DNA of 64,000 nucleotides. Source: Bacillota bacterium. Its GTDB lineage: Bacteria; Bacillota; Negativicutes; CTSoil-072. The notes under the pieces were generated by a model. It saw only the letters and a program-made list of their open reading frames with translations. It was not told the origin of the DNA and made no database searches. The position numbers were made by a program, and so were the translations under genes. Position 1 is the stretch's first letter. The number at the start of each line of letters is the position of its first letter. This document shows, piece by piece, positions 63,610 through 64,000 of the stretch. Where the stretch lies: NCBI GenBank assembly GCA_017889545.1, contig JAGFZV010000003.1, forward strand, positions 1 to 64,000, in the 5' to 3' direction.

Positions 63610-64000
63610 TCATTTGCCAAAGGGGCAAACCGGATAGGTGCAATTTTCACATTGCAAACACAGACCGCCGTAACCCATGGAGGCAAAATCGAGTTTTGAC
63701 AGCCATTCTCCCGCCAGTAATCTTGGAAAAACGAGATCAAAAATTGTGGTTTTAGCATACATTCCACAGCCCGGCATGCCCAGGATGACCGTGTCGCCGT
63801 GATAAGCAAGCATAAACATATCTCCAGGCAATACCGGTGTCCCGTACGTGATGATTTGGGCACCGGTAGCTCGAATGGCATCCGGCGTTACATCCTCAGG
63901 ATCGACCGACATGCCGCCGGTTGCAATAATAATGTCTATCCCGTTCTTTTTATAATTCATGATCGCATCTCGAATACGGTTACGGTCATCCGGCTGAAAA
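63610..64000 (-). CDS. Molybdopterin-binding domain protein, truncated by the window edge
   Basis: The frame is open to the window edge and lacks its start; 129 C-terminal codons are visible. It has the MoeA/MogA-type signature IIIATGGMSVDPEDVTP and VLGMPGCGMYAKTTIFDLVFPR. It ends with a Cys-rich tail, LCLQCENCTYPVCPFGK, whose five Cys could bind a cluster or zinc. An internal ATG at 63960 is not the real start, because the coding sequence FQPDDRNRIRDAI precedes it in frame. It may sense or carry molybdopterin; related genes occur near molybdoenzymes. Confidence 0.8.
   Translation of the reverse strand, partial: FQPDDRNRIRDAIMNYKKNGIDIIIATGGMSVDPEDVTPDAIRATGAQIITYGTPVLPGDMFMLAYHGDTVILGMPGCGMYAKTTIFDLVFPRLLAGEWLSKLDFASMGYGGLCLQCENCTYPVCPFGK

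Overview
The window reads as a piece of an anaerobic, low-to-mid GC Bacillota chromosome. A SpoVB-like flippase, a leucine T-box, System II cytochrome c maturation, NrfHA, a membrane-bound group 4 [NiFe] hydrogenase and lactate/glycolate oxidation genes together suggest a Negativicutes (Sporomusaceae-like) organism. That placement is inference from gene content; no rRNA is present.

Layout. 0.1-4.9 kb: lactate permease, then leuS with a complete Leu T-box leader. 5.0-7.5 kb: a CsoR/CstR-like regulator, ccdA, resA and lgt. 7.6-10.3 kb: glcD-glcF (glycolate or D-lactate oxidation), a strong terminator and a 131-bp tandem repeat. 10.6-19.2 kb: VOC protein, crcB, DUF190, then a six-gene Hyf/Hyc-type hydrogenase operon. 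19.2-25.2 kb: SpoVB-like flippase, DSD1-type PLP enzyme, radical SAM protein, MenA-like prenyltransferase and a frameshifted thiolase. 25.3-25.6 kb: a gene missed by ordinary ORF calling, a HesB-like selenoprotein candidate of 101 codons with an in-frame TGA at codon 34. 25.8-27.5 kb: PQQ-dehydrogenase-like lipoprotein and a ferritin-like protein.

27.5-40.8 kb is a type I-B CRISPR-Cas locus: 61 repeats (transcribed on the minus strand, leader next to cas2), cas2-cas1-cas4-cas3-cas5-cas7-cas8-cas6, and a WYL regulator that probably heads the cas operon. 41.1-44.5 kb: copper module (copA, csoR with a perfect 30-bp operator, a 28-residue membrane peptide) and a stand-alone NrdD-like glycyl-radical domain. 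44.7-48.7 kb: resB-ccsA-nrfH-nrfA, ammonia-forming nitrite reductase with its own haem-attachment genes, preceded by a 12-codon coupled uORF. 48.7-56.6 kb: small redox proteins, a cupredoxin lipoprotein, azlCD, a MarR-GNAT fusion beside a 62-bp perfect palindrome, an NlpC/P60 lipoprotein and a Cd/Zn P-type ATPase. 56.7-64 kb: NapH/NapG-like ferredoxin with DUF362 partner, HAD hydrolase, Fe-S aldo/keto reductase, FabK-like enzyme, threonine ammonia-lyase, a small unknown and a truncated molybdopterin-binding protein.

How parts connect: ccdA/resA (5-6.5 kb) and resB/ccsA (45-47 kb) together make a complete System II pathway able to mature the nine CxxC haem sites of NrfH and NrfA. The lactate permease and GlcDF fit lactate oxidation feeding anaerobic respiration. 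Coordinates of starts were corrected by ribosome-binding-site position where the longest ORF was implausible.
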